From: CAYFPS01 sp964345075
GTDB taxonomy: Bacteria; CAIWAD01
DNA length: 64,000 nucleotides
Assembly: GCA_964345075.1 (NCBI GenBank)
Contig: CAYFPS010000003.1
Span: forward strand, 138,279-202,278
Reading direction: 5' to 3'
The notes beneath the pieces were generated by a model, which did no database searches, had not been told where the DNA came from, and saw only the letters and a list, made by a program, of their open reading frames with translations. Both the position numbers and the translations under genes were made by a program. Below are positions 1-8,600 of this stretch, piece by piece; the first letter of the stretch is position 1, and every line of letters starts with the position of its first letter.

Positions 1-205
1 GGCTGGACTGATGCCGACAATCTTCTGGCAGGACACGGGCACCATCACCCATCCCCAGATGGATGCTCTCAATGAAGGCAGCGAGTCAGGAACGAGCCCG
101 CCTGTGATACATCCCCGTCAAGTTCAGGTCGGACCTGAGCCTGAATTCCTTTGTATCACGACTCAACACACCTTCAACAGCCATCAGGGCTGAAAAGAGA
201 GCACA
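1..205. other. Left edge and leader without a supported gene
   Basis: No convincing gene is seen. One + frame is open from base 2 to 193 but gives a low-complexity peptide with no recognisable feature; it could be the tail of a gene beyond the edge. Two copies of the dispersed 8-mer face each other at 104 and 152. They enclose a smaller inverted repeat around 140, so the leader of the next gene could fold into a nested hairpin. Confidence 0.4.
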
Positions 206-1489
206 ATGAGCAAAAGCAAGACCTCCAAACGCACGGGCAAGGCCTTTCGCCCGGAAACCCTGATGATGGGCTACGGCTACGATCCTTTCCTTTCGGAAGG
301 CGCCGTCAAACCGCCGGTTTTTCTCACGAGCACCTTTGCCTTTCGCAATGCGCAGGAAGGCAAGCGCTTCTTCGAGTGGGCCTACGGCCTGAAAGAGCGC
401 GATCCGCTTTCCGATCCCGAAATGGGCCTGATCTATTCGCGCCTGAACAATCCCGATCTGGAAATCCTGGAAAACCGACTGGCCGCCTGGGAAGACGCCG
501 AAATGGGTCTGGTCTTTGGCTCTGGCATGGCCGCGATCACCACCGCCGTGCTCGCGCTGGTCAAGCCGGGGCAGGAGATCATCAGCACCAATCCTGTCTA
601 CGGCGGCACGGACTTTTTCTTCGAGCACATCTGCCCCGAGCAGGGGATTGAAGTCCACCGCACGACGACCGGCAGCGGCGCGGTTGAGGCGATTGGAAAG
701 CTGCTAAAGGAGCGGGCGGGCAAGGTCCGGCTGGTTTTCGTGGAAACTCCCAGCAACCCAACCAATCAGATGGTGGATCTGAAGGCCCTTGCCGGGCTGA
801 TTGCCGAACTTCGCCGGGATCTGCCGCCGGAAGAGGCGCCCCTGCTTATGGTGGACAACACCTTCCTCGGGCCTGTTTTTCAGCAGCCGCTCAAGCTGGG
901 CGTTGATCTTTCCGTCTACAGCGCCACCAAGTTCATTGGCGGCCACAGTGATCTCGTGGCCGGGGCCATGCTGGGTTCGAGTACGCTTTTGAAGAAGGTC
1001 GCCGTGCACCGCACAATCATGGGCTCCATGGCCGATCCCTTTACCTGCTGGATGATGATGCGCAGTCTGGAAACCCTTTCCGTACGCATGCAGCGTCAAC
1101 AGGAGAACGCCCTCGAGCTGGTCAAGATGCTGAAGGAACACGCGGCTGTAGACGAGATTTTCTACCCGGGCGAACTGGGCAGCGAACAGTCACGCATCTG
1201 GAAAGAACAGTGCACGGGCACGGGCAGCCTGATTTCCTTTACCGTAAAAGGTGGGGAAGAAGAGGCCTTTCAGGTGCTGAACAGCGTGGAGATTTTCAAG
1301 CTTGCGGTGAGTCTGGGCGGAACCGAGAGCCTCGTGCAGCATCCTTCCACCATGACCCACAGCGATCTGGACGAGGAGACCAAGGCCGATGCCTCGATCA
1401 CGCCGAACCTGATCCGTATTTCCACTGGCATCGAGCACGTGGAAGATCTGCTGGACGATCTCAAGGCGGCACTGGATACGCTTTTGTGA
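206..1489 (+). CDS. Cys/Met metabolism PLP-dependent enzyme (gamma-lyase/synthase)
   Basis: A 427-residue fold-type I PLP enzyme of the cystathionine gamma-synthase / methionine gamma-lyase family, which carries out elimination or replacement on sulfur amino acids. The pyridoxal lysine is K242 in SATKFIGGHSD, and D217 in MVDNTF is the residue that contacts the pyridine nitrogen. The YSR motif (77-79) and the FGSGMAA loop (104-110) match the phosphate-binding elements of the family. The length is normal, with a slightly long N-terminus. Sequence alone does not separate a methionine gamma-lyase from a cystathionine gamma-synthase, so no symbol is given. It stands alone between a hairpin-prone leader and a strong terminator, so it is probably monocistronic. 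Confidence 0.88.
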   Translation: MSKSKTSKRTGKAFRPETLMMGYGYDPFLSEGAVKPPVFLTSTFAFRNAQEGKRFFEWAYGLKERDPLSDPEMGLIYSRLNNPDLEILENRLAAWEDAEMGLVFGSGMAAITTAVLALVKPGQEIISTNPVYGGTDFFFEHICPEQGIEVHRTTTGSGAVEAIGKLLKERAGKVRLVFVETPSNPTNQMVDLKALAGLIAELRRDLPPEEAPLLMVDNTFLGPVFQQPLKLGVDLSVYSATKFIGGHSDLVAGAMLGSSTLLKKVAVHRTIMGSMADPFTCWMMMRSLETLSVRMQRQQENALELVKMLKEHAAVDEIFYPGELGSEQSRIWKEQCTGTGSLISFTVKGGEEEAFQVLNSVEIFKLAVSLGGTESLVQHPSTMTHSDLDEETKADASITPNLIRISTGIEHVEDLLDDLKAALDTLL

Positions 1490-1507
1490 ATTCCTGAGCT
1501 TGTATAA

Positions 1508-1534
1508 AGGGGCCCCGAATTCGGGGTCCCTTTT
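1508..1534 (+). terminator. Intrinsic terminator of the PLP enzyme gene
   Basis: A GC-rich stem (GGGGCCCCGAA pairing with TTCGGGGTCCC, one bulge) is followed by TTTTG, 18 bases after the stop codon. Confidence 0.85.
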
Positions 1535-1620
1535 GTTCATCCTGCCCGATTTTGAACAGTTCGCCCGTTGAAAACAGCCCTGATGAGCCCCGATTTCCCT
1601 TCAGGCAGCCTTGATTCAGC

Positions 1621-1637
1621 TTGGCATGCATCTTGCT
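1621..1637 (+). promoter_or_regulatory. Sigma-54-like -24/-12 promoter
   Basis: TTGGCATGCATCTTGCT matches the RpoN consensus TTGGCAC-N5-TTGCT with GG and GC exactly ten bases apart; only one consensus base differs. It lies 57 bases before the ATG at 1694. No enhancer-binding protein gene is in the window. A TATAAAG just downstream could act as a sigma-70 box instead. Confidence 0.5.
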
Positions 1638-1693
1638 TTGCCCTATAAAGCAAAATCAAGCTCCTCAGCACACAGCATTCAAAAGGTGGAATC

Positions 1694-3120
1694 ATGCGAA
1701 AACATGGCATTGCGCTTTGCGTGCTTGCTCTCCTGCTGGGAACGGCTACGCTGCATGCGGCAGCCCGTTACACGTTTTCCAGTGGAGATCTGCAGAACGT
1801 TCCGGTAGATCCCTTCTTTCTGGATCCCGGTGATGACGTGGTCGACTTTACAGCTACGGTAGCCCGGTAGGCTCATCGGCCAATACCGGCTTCGAGCAGT
1901 ACGACACGGCCCTGGTTTACATGACGCTGGACGATACGGGCGAATACGGACTGGTTGTGGTGTGTGACAGGCCCGGTGGCGGTGGCGGCAATGCCAGCCT
2001 TTCCATCAGCGGCTTCCCGGACGGTGCAAGCCTGGCGCAGAGCGACGATCCCGGCGAGGCCGGCGGCGTTCAGCTTGACGGAACCGCTACCTGCAACTGG
2101 AACTGGGTCAGCTGCTGCACGGATGGCGCCGCCTACCGGCTGGGTACGGGCAGCGACTTCACGCTAAGCCTGAACTTTACCTTCAACGCTGGCCTGGACA
2201 CCCTGCGCTTCATCAGTTTCGATCCCTGCGCGCAGGAAGGCGGCATGCTCTTTACGGACCTGGACGAGACCTTCACCCTGACAATCACCAGCGAAGAAGT
2301 GCCCGATGGCATTCCCGATTGCAACCAGAACAATCGCCCCGACTTCTGTGATATCTATGACGGGACGAGCTTCGACTGCAATCAGAACGAGATCCCCGAC
2401 GAGTGCGAGGATGACTGCAACGGTAATGGCCTGGCCGATGAATGCGATCTGGCCAGTGGTTACAGCCTCGACTGCAATCAGAACCTGATTCCCGATGAAT
2501 GCGAACTGGATTGCAACGGCAATGGCATTCCCGATGAGTGCGATCTGACTTTCGGCACCAGCGCAGACTGCAACACGAATGGCATTCCCGATGAATGTGA
2601 TCTGGCATCAGGCACCAGCGCGGATTGCAACAGCAATGGCATCCCTGATGAGTGTGATCTGGCTGCGGGAACAAGCCCGGACTGCAATGGAAACGGCGTT
2701 CCCGATGAGTGCGATCTGGCCAGCGGCTTTAGCGCGGACTGCAACGAAAATGGCATGCCCGACGAGTGCGATATCGCCTATGGCTTCAGCCAGGACCAGA
2801 ACGGAAATGGCGTGCCGGATGAATGCGAGATCACTGTGGGAGCCAGCGAGCAGCCGGCGGGCTTTGAGCTTAAGGCCGCCGCTCCCAATCCCTTTAATCC
2901 TTCCACATGGTTGAACTTCAGCCTGCCGGAAACCATGGAGGCCAGGCTCGTGATACACGATCTGCGCGGGCGTGAAGTTGCCCTGCTGCAAGAGGGCCTG
3001 CTGGAGCGAGGTGAGCATTCCATTCGATTTGATGCTATTGGCTTGTCCGCGGGTATTTATCTGGCCAGTCTGCAGGCAGAAGGACAGGTTCAGACACAAA
3101 AGCTGGTTTTGTTGAAGTAA
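1694..3120 (+). CDS. Secreted repeat protein with FlgD-like C-terminus, frameshifted
   Basis: The gene begins at ATG 1694 after AAGGTGG, with a clear signal peptide (residues 1-24 ending LHAAA). The first frame stops at a TAG at 1868. A second frame, open through the same spot (reading YSYGSPVGSSANTGF), continues to 3120, so one base appears lost in the TTT at about 1847-1849. The mature protein has an N-terminal beta-rich part, then about nine copies of a repeat of about 19 residues (DCNxNGIPDECDLxxGxSx, roughly 2310-2830) that resembles calcium-binding thrombospondin type 3 or EF-hand loops. A C-terminal domain follows (NPFNPST, IHDLRGREVALL, GIYLASL) of the type used for type IX-like sorting. 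It is probably cell-surface or extracellular. The frameshift may be an assembly error in a homopolymer or a real lesion. Confidence 0.75.
2305..2826 (+). repeat. Tandem DCNxNGIPDECD-coding repeats
   Basis: About nine in-frame units of roughly 48-57 bases encode DCN-x-N-x-IPDEC-(D/E) with variable linkers. The alternating Asp/Asn spacing looks like Ca2+ ligands, and the two Cys per unit could form disulfides. The last unit has lost its first Cys (DQNGNGVPDEC). Confidence 0.85.
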
Positions 3121-3140
3121 TTGCTTGTACACAGGATTCG

Positions 3141-3170
3141 GCGGGGAGGCATGCCTCCCCGCTTCTTTTT
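3141..3170 (+). terminator. Intrinsic terminator
   Basis: A perfect 11-bp palindromic stem (GCGGGGAGGCA/TGCCTCCCCGC) followed by TTCTTTTT, 20 bases after the repeat-protein stop. Confidence 0.9.
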
Positions 3171-3204
3171 GTAAGCTCTTGGCAAGTCAATCTGGAGGCC
3201 CACC

Positions 3205-4260
3205 ATGTTTCGCTTGCTGCTCCTCATCGTCCTTTGTATCACGCCGCTTAAAGCCCTTGAGCGGATAGCCCTTGGCGGCTGCATCTGGGAAGACAAGCCC
3301 ATGCCCTTCTGGGAGCAGGTGCTGGCCTGTGAGCCCGAGCTCTTCCTCTTTAATGGCGACAACGTCTACGCCGACACCGAGGACGAAGCCGAAATGCGCC
3401 GGGCCTACGGCATGCTGGCGGACAATCCGGGTTTTCAGCAGCTGAAGGCAGGCTGCCGCTTGCTTGCCACCTGGGACGATCACGACTATGGGCTGAATGA
3501 CGGTGGTGCCGAATTTCCTGCACGCAAAATGAGTCAGCGTGTCTTCTGCGATTTCTGGGAACTGGAAAAGCAGGATCCGCGTCGCCTGCGGGATGGCGTG
3601 TATCACAGCGAGATGATCGAGTCGGCGGGACGCAGGATTCAGGTGATCCTGCTGGATGGACGCAGTTTTCGCGGACCCCTTTTAAAAAAGCCTGAATCGA
3701 TGAAGGCCATGCCCGGCCGCTACCTGCCCGACTGGCGTGGTGGCGAGCTTTTGGGCGAAGCACAGTGGCAGTGGCTTGAGGCGCAGCTGAAGCTGCCGGC
3801 GGATCTGCGACTGGTGGTTTCGGGCATTCAGGTGATCCCCGACCAGCACGGCTGGGAATGCTGGGGCAACCTGCCGCTGGAGCGCGAGCGCCTCTTTCAG
3901 CTGATTCGCGATACACAGGCTGGCGGTGTGCTTTTAATCAGTGGCGATCGTCACCACTGCGAGCTTTCCAGACTGGATGTGGACCAGTGGAACAGCGTGG
4001 GTTATCCACTACTCGAGATTACCAGCTCCGGCATGAACAGCTGCTATGGTGGACTGCGCGAGGACGAAGTCAATCGCTTTCAGCTGGGCGGGCCGGCGGT
4101 CAAGGAAAACAATTTCGGCATGATCACCATCGACTGGAAGCGCCCCGATCCCCTGATCAGGCTTGAGCTGCTGGATGCAGAAACAGGCCGCGTTTTCCGC
4201 GAAACAAGCATCTCCTTAAGCGAACTGAGAGCCGTCACCGATCCAGCGGCTGACCGTTAA
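3205..4260 (+). CDS. PhoD-like metallophosphatase, secreted
   Basis: A 351-residue protein of the alkaline phosphatase D / PhoD family, which hydrolyses phosphomonoesters or diesters outside the cytoplasm with a metal centre. The N-terminal 17 residues form a short signal peptide (RLLLLIVLCITPLKAL). Metal-site motifs are present in order: FNGDNVYAD (49-57), TWDDHDYG (89-96) and SGDRHHCEL near residue 246. There is no Tat twin-arginine motif, unlike many classical PhoD proteins. Two dispersed 8-mers fall in it, one inside the signal peptide. Its last 26 bases overlap the convergent glycosyltransferase gene. The substrate is not evident. Confidence 0.82.
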   Translation: MFRLLLLIVLCITPLKALERIALGGCIWEDKPMPFWEQVLACEPELFLFNGDNVYADTEDEAEMRRAYGMLADNPGFQQLKAGCRLLATWDDHDYGLNDGGAEFPARKMSQRVFCDFWELEKQDPRRLRDGVYHSEMIESAGRRIQVILLDGRSFRGPLLKKPESMKAMPGRYLPDWRGGELLGEAQWQWLEAQLKLPADLRLVVSGIQVIPDQHGWECWGNLPLERERLFQLIRDTQAGGVLLISGDRHHCELSRLDVDQWNSVGYPLLEITSSGMNSCYGGLREDEVNRFQLGGPAVKENNFGMITIDWKRPDPLIRLELLDAETGRVFRETSISLSELRAVTDPAADR

Positions 4261-5290
4261 AGCCACTTTCCAGCCAGACGCGCCGGACCAGATCCGGCAG
4301 GGCTTCGCGGCGGTTGTCGCTGATCCACTCTGCAAGGTGGGCTGCAACATTGGGCCAGGTACAACTGTGCTGAAGTGGTCTTTCCAGCCATTGTGATACA
4401 ATCTGCGAGTTCAGGCCTGTTGTCACCGTTGCCAGCCCGAGTTTTTCAAGGGCAAGGCCATTGGCAGTCTGTTCCACCTGACCTTTCAGCGGCTTGCATA
4501 GGAGCATCTTGCCCAGATGCAGGGCTTCGCTGGGCAGCTCGAAACCCGCATTGCAGATCACACCCCGGCAGCGCTTCAGATCCTCGAGAAATCCTTCGCG
4601 TGAAAAAGGCATCCATTCCAGATGGCCATCTGCTTTCTGTGATTCAACATTGCCATAAATGCGGCAACGCTCACCGTCAAGACCTTCCAGCGCAAGCTTG
4701 ACACTTTCCCGTGATTCAAAGGGAAGATAGACCAGAATCAATTCGGGATCGATGATTTCCGCGGGCTTGAGCATGGGAACAATTGGCGGCAGCACGGGCT
4801 GACCGAAGCTCGACCAGTGCAGGCCGATGGGAACATCGCATGGCGCAAAGTTCCTCAGGATGGTGCGGCCCATCCACTCAAAGGGTGGAACAGGCACATC
4901 GTGGCTGAAAGCGTATTGATGCCCGATGCCCAGTGAAGGAAGCGATCGTCTGCCCGCCAGCCGGGCCGTGATCGGTTCAAAGTCGCTGATGACCAGATCG
5001 ACTTCCGGAAGCTCCTTGTCCTGCTCGCGAATGTCTTTCAGAAAGCGCAAAGGAGAGAGACCCTGCGCCGTTTTTATCAGCTGGATCCGCCCCTTTTGTG
5101 TGACAAAGGTGAAGCCATCACGAGTTACAATCGGCTCCAGCTCGGGCAGGCCCGGCAGCTTTGCAGGATCGCGGCCGCTAATCAAAACATGCACATCATG
5201 GCCGGCTTCCTTGAGCAGGCGTGCCAGAATGCGCGAACGGCTGAGGTGACCATTGCCCGTTCCCTGGATTCCGTAGAGAATCCTCATCAA
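4235..5290 (-). CDS. MurG-like glycosyltransferase of the MJ1255/VC2487 type
   Basis: A 351-residue GT-B fold protein. The N-terminus RILYGIQGTGNGHLSRS carries the glycine loop and the (G/N)GH motif of MurG-like transferases. The C-terminal half has CNAGFELPSEALHLGKMLL, the nucleotide-sugar site of the family I know as MJ1255/VC2487-like. Two adjacent ATG codons offer starts; the first overlaps the stop of the upstream PAP2 gene. Pairing with a PAP2 phosphatase suggests a polyprenyl- or glycolipid-linked sugar transfer at the membrane, which is inference. Confidence 0.78.
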   Translation of the reverse strand: MMRILYGIQGTGNGHLSRSRILARLLKEAGHDVHVLISGRDPAKLPGLPELEPIVTRDGFTFVTQKGRIQLIKTAQGLSPLRFLKDIREQDKELPEVDLVISDFEPITARLAGRRSLPSLGIGHQYAFSHDVPVPPFEWMGRTILRNFAPCDVPIGLHWSSFGQPVLPPIVPMLKPAEIIDPELILVYLPFESRESVKLALEGLDGERCRIYGNVESQKADGHLEWMPFSREGFLEDLKRCRGVICNAGFELPSEALHLGKMLLCKPLKGQVEQTANGLALEKLGLATVTTGLNSQIVSQWLERPLQHSCTWPNVAAHLAEWISDNRREALPDLVRRVWLESGFNGQPLDR

Positions 5291-5808
5291 AGGATCATCT
5301 GACTGGCCAGGAGGGCCAGTCCCGATCCCAGTGCAGCTCCGGCGGCAACATCGGTTGGATAGTGAACGCCCAGCACGACACGCCCCAGTCCAACCATGGC
5401 AGCCCAGCCAAGAAAGACAGGTGCCAGTGCGGCAATCTCCAGCGAGATCAGCGTGGCCATCAGAAAGGCCGAGGCCGTGTGCCCGCTGGGAAAACTCCAG
5501 GCATCTGAAGGCACAACCGAGCTGATCAATCCGCTGACTGTATCACAGGGACGATCCCGCTGCACGAGATGCTTGATCAGCTTGAAGCTCGGAATCAGCA
5601 TCAGAAAGCCAAGCAGTGCCTTAAGAAGGAAGAGCCCGGCCATATCCAGTCCGCGAGACAGCAGCATCAGCGGCCAGAGGGGATAAAACCAGCCATCGGC
5701 AGTAAAAGAAAGCCCGCGAAAAAAGCGCAAGAGATTCTGCCTGAGCATCCAGACGCTGGCGCGTTGGCAGAGCTGCCGATCGTAAGCAATCAGGTTGTCC
5801 AGACTCAT
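5287..5808 (-). CDS. PAP2-family membrane phosphatase
   Basis: A 173-residue integral membrane phosphatase. All three PAP2 signatures are present: K-x6-RP in KHLVQRDRP, PSGH in SFPSGHTAS, and GRVVLGVHYPTD as the SR-x5-H-x3-D equivalent. It has about five hydrophobic segments. Family members dephosphorylate phosphatidic acid, undecaprenyl pyrophosphate or similar lipids. It is first of a two-gene operon and its stop overlaps the glycosyltransferase start. Confidence 0.88.
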   Translation of the reverse strand: MSLDNLIAYDRQLCQRASVWMLRQNLLRFFRGLSFTADGWFYPLWPLMLLSRGLDMAGLFLLKALLGFLMLIPSFKLIKHLVQRDRPCDTVSGLISSVVPSDAWSFPSGHTASAFLMATLISLEIAALAPVFLGWAAMVGLGRVVLGVHYPTDVAAGAALGSGLALLASQMIL

Positions 5809-5873
5809 GGGCGATCCTCTCCATTTGTCGGGCCAAGAATGGAGAAGGCCTTTTCGATTTGGATTCAGGAATC

Positions 5874-5911
5874 ATGAAAAAAGAATGAGGGCCACGAATG
5901 GCCCTCATTAA
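5874..5911 (-). terminator. Intrinsic terminator of the Spy-repeat gene (- strand)
   Basis: Read on the - strand, AATGAGGGCCA, a short loop and TGGCCCTCATT are followed by CTTTTTT. It ends the stress operon just below 5931. Confidence 0.88.
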
Positions 5912-5930
5912 TTCTGCTGTTGATTTGAGA

Positions 5931-7023
5931 TCAGCGCATCAGGCTCATGCTTCCTTCCAGCACATCGCCATCTGCCGTGATTCTGTAAATGTAAGTGCCG
6001 GATGCCGCGGGTTTTCCATTTGTATCACAACCGTCCCAGCGGAAGCTGATCCTGGTTCCGGCCACGGCTTCCTGACTCAGTTGACGAACAAGTGCACCGC
6101 GCATGTCGTATACGGCCAGGTTAACCGGGCCACTGGCAAGTGCCTCGTAGCTGATATGTGTCGCCGGGTTGAAGGGGTTGGGGCTGACGGCATGCCGCAA
6201 CTCGCGACCATCATCAAGCAGCAGCCCTTCATCCATTTCCTCATCCGGCCTGTCCATGGATTCCGGCCTTACAGCTGGCGTCCGAATGCCCCACTCGCTT
6301 AACAGATTGCGGTGTGCTTCCCGCAGTTCCTGACGACTTGCCCCGGCTTCCAGCATGCTTTCGCGCAGTTCAAAAAGGCTGGCCCGCTGCTCGTCGCTCA
6401 GTTTGCTCTCAAAGGAAGCCGGACGCATCTTCGCGCCACGCTTTCCCGGGCCCCGACCAGGACGGCAGGCCTTGTCCGGAGCGGGCCCCTTTCCATCACA
6501 TTCCGCTTGTCCACGCAGAGCCTTTCGTCCAGCAGGAGGAGCCGGTAGTTCGATTCCCCAGCTTTTCAGCAGCTCGCGCCCGGCTTCACGGACATCCCTG
6601 CGGCTTTTACCAGCGGCTGCCAGTTCCCGCAGCTGGCGGTGAAAGTCCGCCCGCTGTTCCTGACTTAGTTCTTCCAGTGCTGCCAGGTGGGGGGGCAGGG
6701 GGCGGTCAGCAGCCGGGCAGGGCTGTCCCCACTGGCTCAGCAGCTGGCAGTGGGCATCGCGAATGGNNNNNNNNNNGGACGGGTTGATCTTCGGCGGTGC
6801 CTTCTTCGTCGTGCAGCACATCCTGATGGAAGACTACGGCGAGGACGAAGGTTGGCGCATCGCCAGCCAGCTGCATTTCCACTCTGCTGCTGTAGAGTTC
6901 AGCGCGCTGTTCGGCTGTAAGCTCCGACAGATCGGGTCTGGCCGCGATTGCCAGCTGTGTGACAAAGAGCATTGCCAGCAGGCCGCTGATGGTGATTCCC
7001 TTCTTCGCATGTGTCGTCTTCAT
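5931..7023 (-). CDS. Secreted Spy-like (LTxxQ) repeat protein with sorting domain
   Basis: It starts at ATG 7023 after GGAGG, with a signal peptide ending QLAIAA. Three repeats of about 45 residues follow (LTAEQRAELY, LSQEQRADFH, LSDEQRASLF, each ending in a leucine-rich stretch with SWGI or SQWG). These resemble Spy/CpxP/ZraP helices that sense or bind misfolded protein or metal. The C-terminus is an FlgD-like sorting domain (NPFNPAT, VYDMRGALVRQL, GTYIYRI). A 10-N gap at 6767-6776 interrupts repeat one, and the two sides differ in frame by one base, so the gap length is nominal. About 84 bases next to the gap do not continue the repeat. Confidence 0.72.
6767..6776. other. Assembly gap (10 N)
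   Basis: It lies inside the Spy-like repeat gene. The adjacent 6777-6860 does not match the other repeats and may be misjoined sequence. Confidence 0.95.
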
Positions 7024-7087
7024 GATCAAGCCTCCGTGTGATACAAATTCGCTCATGGGACGAAAGGGCCTTCCAAATGATTCCCGA

Positions 7088-7843
7088 TTAATTCCGACGG
7101 GCAAGATCCAGACGCAGTTTAAGATCCAGCGCGCCTGTCATGCCTGTTCCCGTCTTGCCTTCCGGCCGCATGCCCCCGCCGCGTGATCCACCGCCCATGC
7201 CGCCACCGCGCCCGCCACCCGGGCGGCCCTGCGGACTGGCTGTGCCCTTTGTAGGCCGCTCAGACGGGCTACCTTGTGATTCAAGCCTCAGGCCGATGCG
7301 CCTGCTCTCCCGCAGACTGAATCCGCTGCGCTCATCGAGCACCTGATTTAGCGGTAGTGTCACACGCAGCGCCGGGTCTTCGCCACTCCTGTCAAGGGCC
7401 AGTGCATGATTAAGCGGAGAACCTGCAGCGGGCATGCGCGTGTCATCCTCACCATCAAAGCGCAACAGGACAGTTGGCCTCTCCGGCAGGCGATCAATGA
7501 ATGTCGAACCCCGTTGCTGGCTGCTCGCTGCCCCATTGGAGGTGCCCAGTGCCATGTCCAGACCGATCACGCGCCCGGATTTGCCGGTTGGATCCAGCCA
7601 CAGGCAGATTCCACCGCGCATCAGCTGCCGGGCAAAGACTGCTTCTCGACTGCTTAACACAAGATGCAGGCTGTCCGCGTACTGCCAGGCCGCCAGACGC
7701 AGACCCGCAGTACCCAGGTCAAGCAGCGTTGCTCCGGTGGGGATCGAGCTGCCATCGGGTGGAAGCATCAGGGTTGGAACCTGCAGCTTGATCTGGTTGC
7801 AAGAGATAAAGACGAGGAGGAAAAGCCAGAATGCGCGCTTCAT
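7088..7843 (-). CDS. Lipoprotein of the ECF-sigma operon, unknown function
   Basis: A 251-residue protein with a lipoprotein signal (MKRAFWLFLLVFISC, lipobox Cys15). The middle part is a beta-rich domain with no family I recognise. From about residue 200 it becomes Gly/Arg-rich and Pro-rich (GGGRGGGMGGGSRGGGM). Its start overlaps the stop of the Spy-like gene before it, so it belongs to the sigma-factor operon. A role at the outer envelope in the stress response is inference from context. Confidence 0.7.
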   Translation of the reverse strand: MKRAFWLFLLVFISCNQIKLQVPTLMLPPDGSSIPTGATLLDLGTAGLRLAAWQYADSLHLVLSSREAVFARQLMRGGICLWLDPTGKSGRVIGLDMALGTSNGAASSQQRGSTFIDRLPERPTVLLRFDGEDDTRMPAAGSPLNHALALDRSGEDPALRVTLPLNQVLDERSGFSLRESRRIGLRLESQGSPSERPTKGTASPQGRPGGGRGGGMGGGSRGGGMRPEGKTGTGMTGALDLKLRLDLARRN

Positions 7844-8292
7844 TCACCAGCCCCCGGCGGTGGTTGACGGCGCATGCGTCCCTGTCCGCGGCGCACACGG
7901 GGAGGCGGGCCTTCACCACGGAAGCGACCGACAGGGGGCGGCGGAGGGGCGCTCAAGCGGCGCTGCAAGCGCTGATATTGCTCGGGGCTCAGATGTGGCC
8001 TAAGACTGAGCAAAAGCGAATCCATGCGCGCTTCCATCAGCATTCTGTGTTCGTGCAGGATGCGTGCGCTTTCACGGGCGTGAGCATCCAGAAGCGAATC
8101 GAGCTCCGGATTCAGCTCGGCATCGGGACCCAGACTGCGCTGCATCATCTGCTTGACCCGCTCGGGCTGTACCATCTCGCGCAGGGTATCAAAGCGTTTC
8201 CCCGCAATGCGACCGCCCAGCAGCAGGCCCAGCAGAATGCCTGCGCAAAGCGTCAGCAGTACCAGCAGCAGGCTGCGGCTTCGTGAGCTCAT
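7840..8292 (-). CDS. Membrane-anchored periplasmic Spy/CnrX-like sensor protein
   Basis: A 150-residue protein with one N-terminal transmembrane anchor (residues 8-28, LLLVLLTLCAGILLGLLLGG). A charged, Met-rich helical periplasmic domain follows (LSPEQYQRLQRRL near 115), with a Pro/Arg-rich tail. LSPEQ resembles the LTxxQ motif of Spy, ZraP and CnrX-type metal or stress sensors. It lies directly after the anti-sigma gene with a one-base overlap, matching the CnrYXH-type sensor, anti-sigma and sigma arrangement. Confidence 0.65.
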   Translation of the reverse strand: MSSRSRSLLLVLLTLCAGILLGLLLGGRIAGKRFDTLREMVQPERVKQMMQRSLGPDAELNPELDSLLDAHARESARILHEHRMLMEARMDSLLLSLRPHLSPEQYQRLQRRLSAPPPPPVGRFRGEGPPPRVRRGQGRMRRQPPPGAGE

Positions 8293-8600
8293 CAGAGTTC
8301 TCCTTGTGATACAAGGCCATTGCTCAGGGTGATGGCCGGCAGATTCAGAAGGCGTTCGGTCAGGCTGCCTTCGCTCGAGCTGCTTACATTCCAGCCTGCC
8401 ACGACGAGGCAGAGCAGGATGGCAGCCAGAGCGGCCCTGGGCAGCAGGCGTTCGAGCCAGGGATCGTAGCCGGATTCCAGAGCTTCGCCTGCATCAATGC
8501 GAGCCATCACACGGCCGGAAAAGCCGTGCCGCAAGCCGCCTTCGTCCGCGGCGGCTGCCATGCAGCCAAGCTGCTTGAGCAGTTGATCCGTGTCCTTCAT
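8292..8600 (-). CDS. Putative anti-sigma factor
   Basis: A 102-residue protein with a soluble N-terminus (1-48), one transmembrane helix (about 52-70, AALAAILLCLVVAGW) and a short periplasmic tail. It starts in the stop of an ECF sigma factor gene. Size, topology and position fit a small ECF anti-sigma factor. It has no zinc-binding HxxxCxxC motif, so it would be a non-ZAS type. The assignment rests mainly on context. Confidence 0.62.
   Translation of the reverse strand: MKDTDQLLKQLGCMAAAADEGGLRHGFSGRVMARIDAGEALESGYDPWLERLLPRAALAAILLCLVVAGWNVSSSSEGSLTERLLNLPAITLSNGLVSQGEL

Noticed and set aside
11..193. A 60-codon frame at the left edge
   Set aside because: No motif, no ribosome-binding site, and two motif copies plus an inverted repeat inside it; kept only as a possible gene tail.
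104..205. SAM riboswitch before the sulfur amino acid gene
   Set aside because: I looked for SAM-I and SAM-II core sequences and found none.
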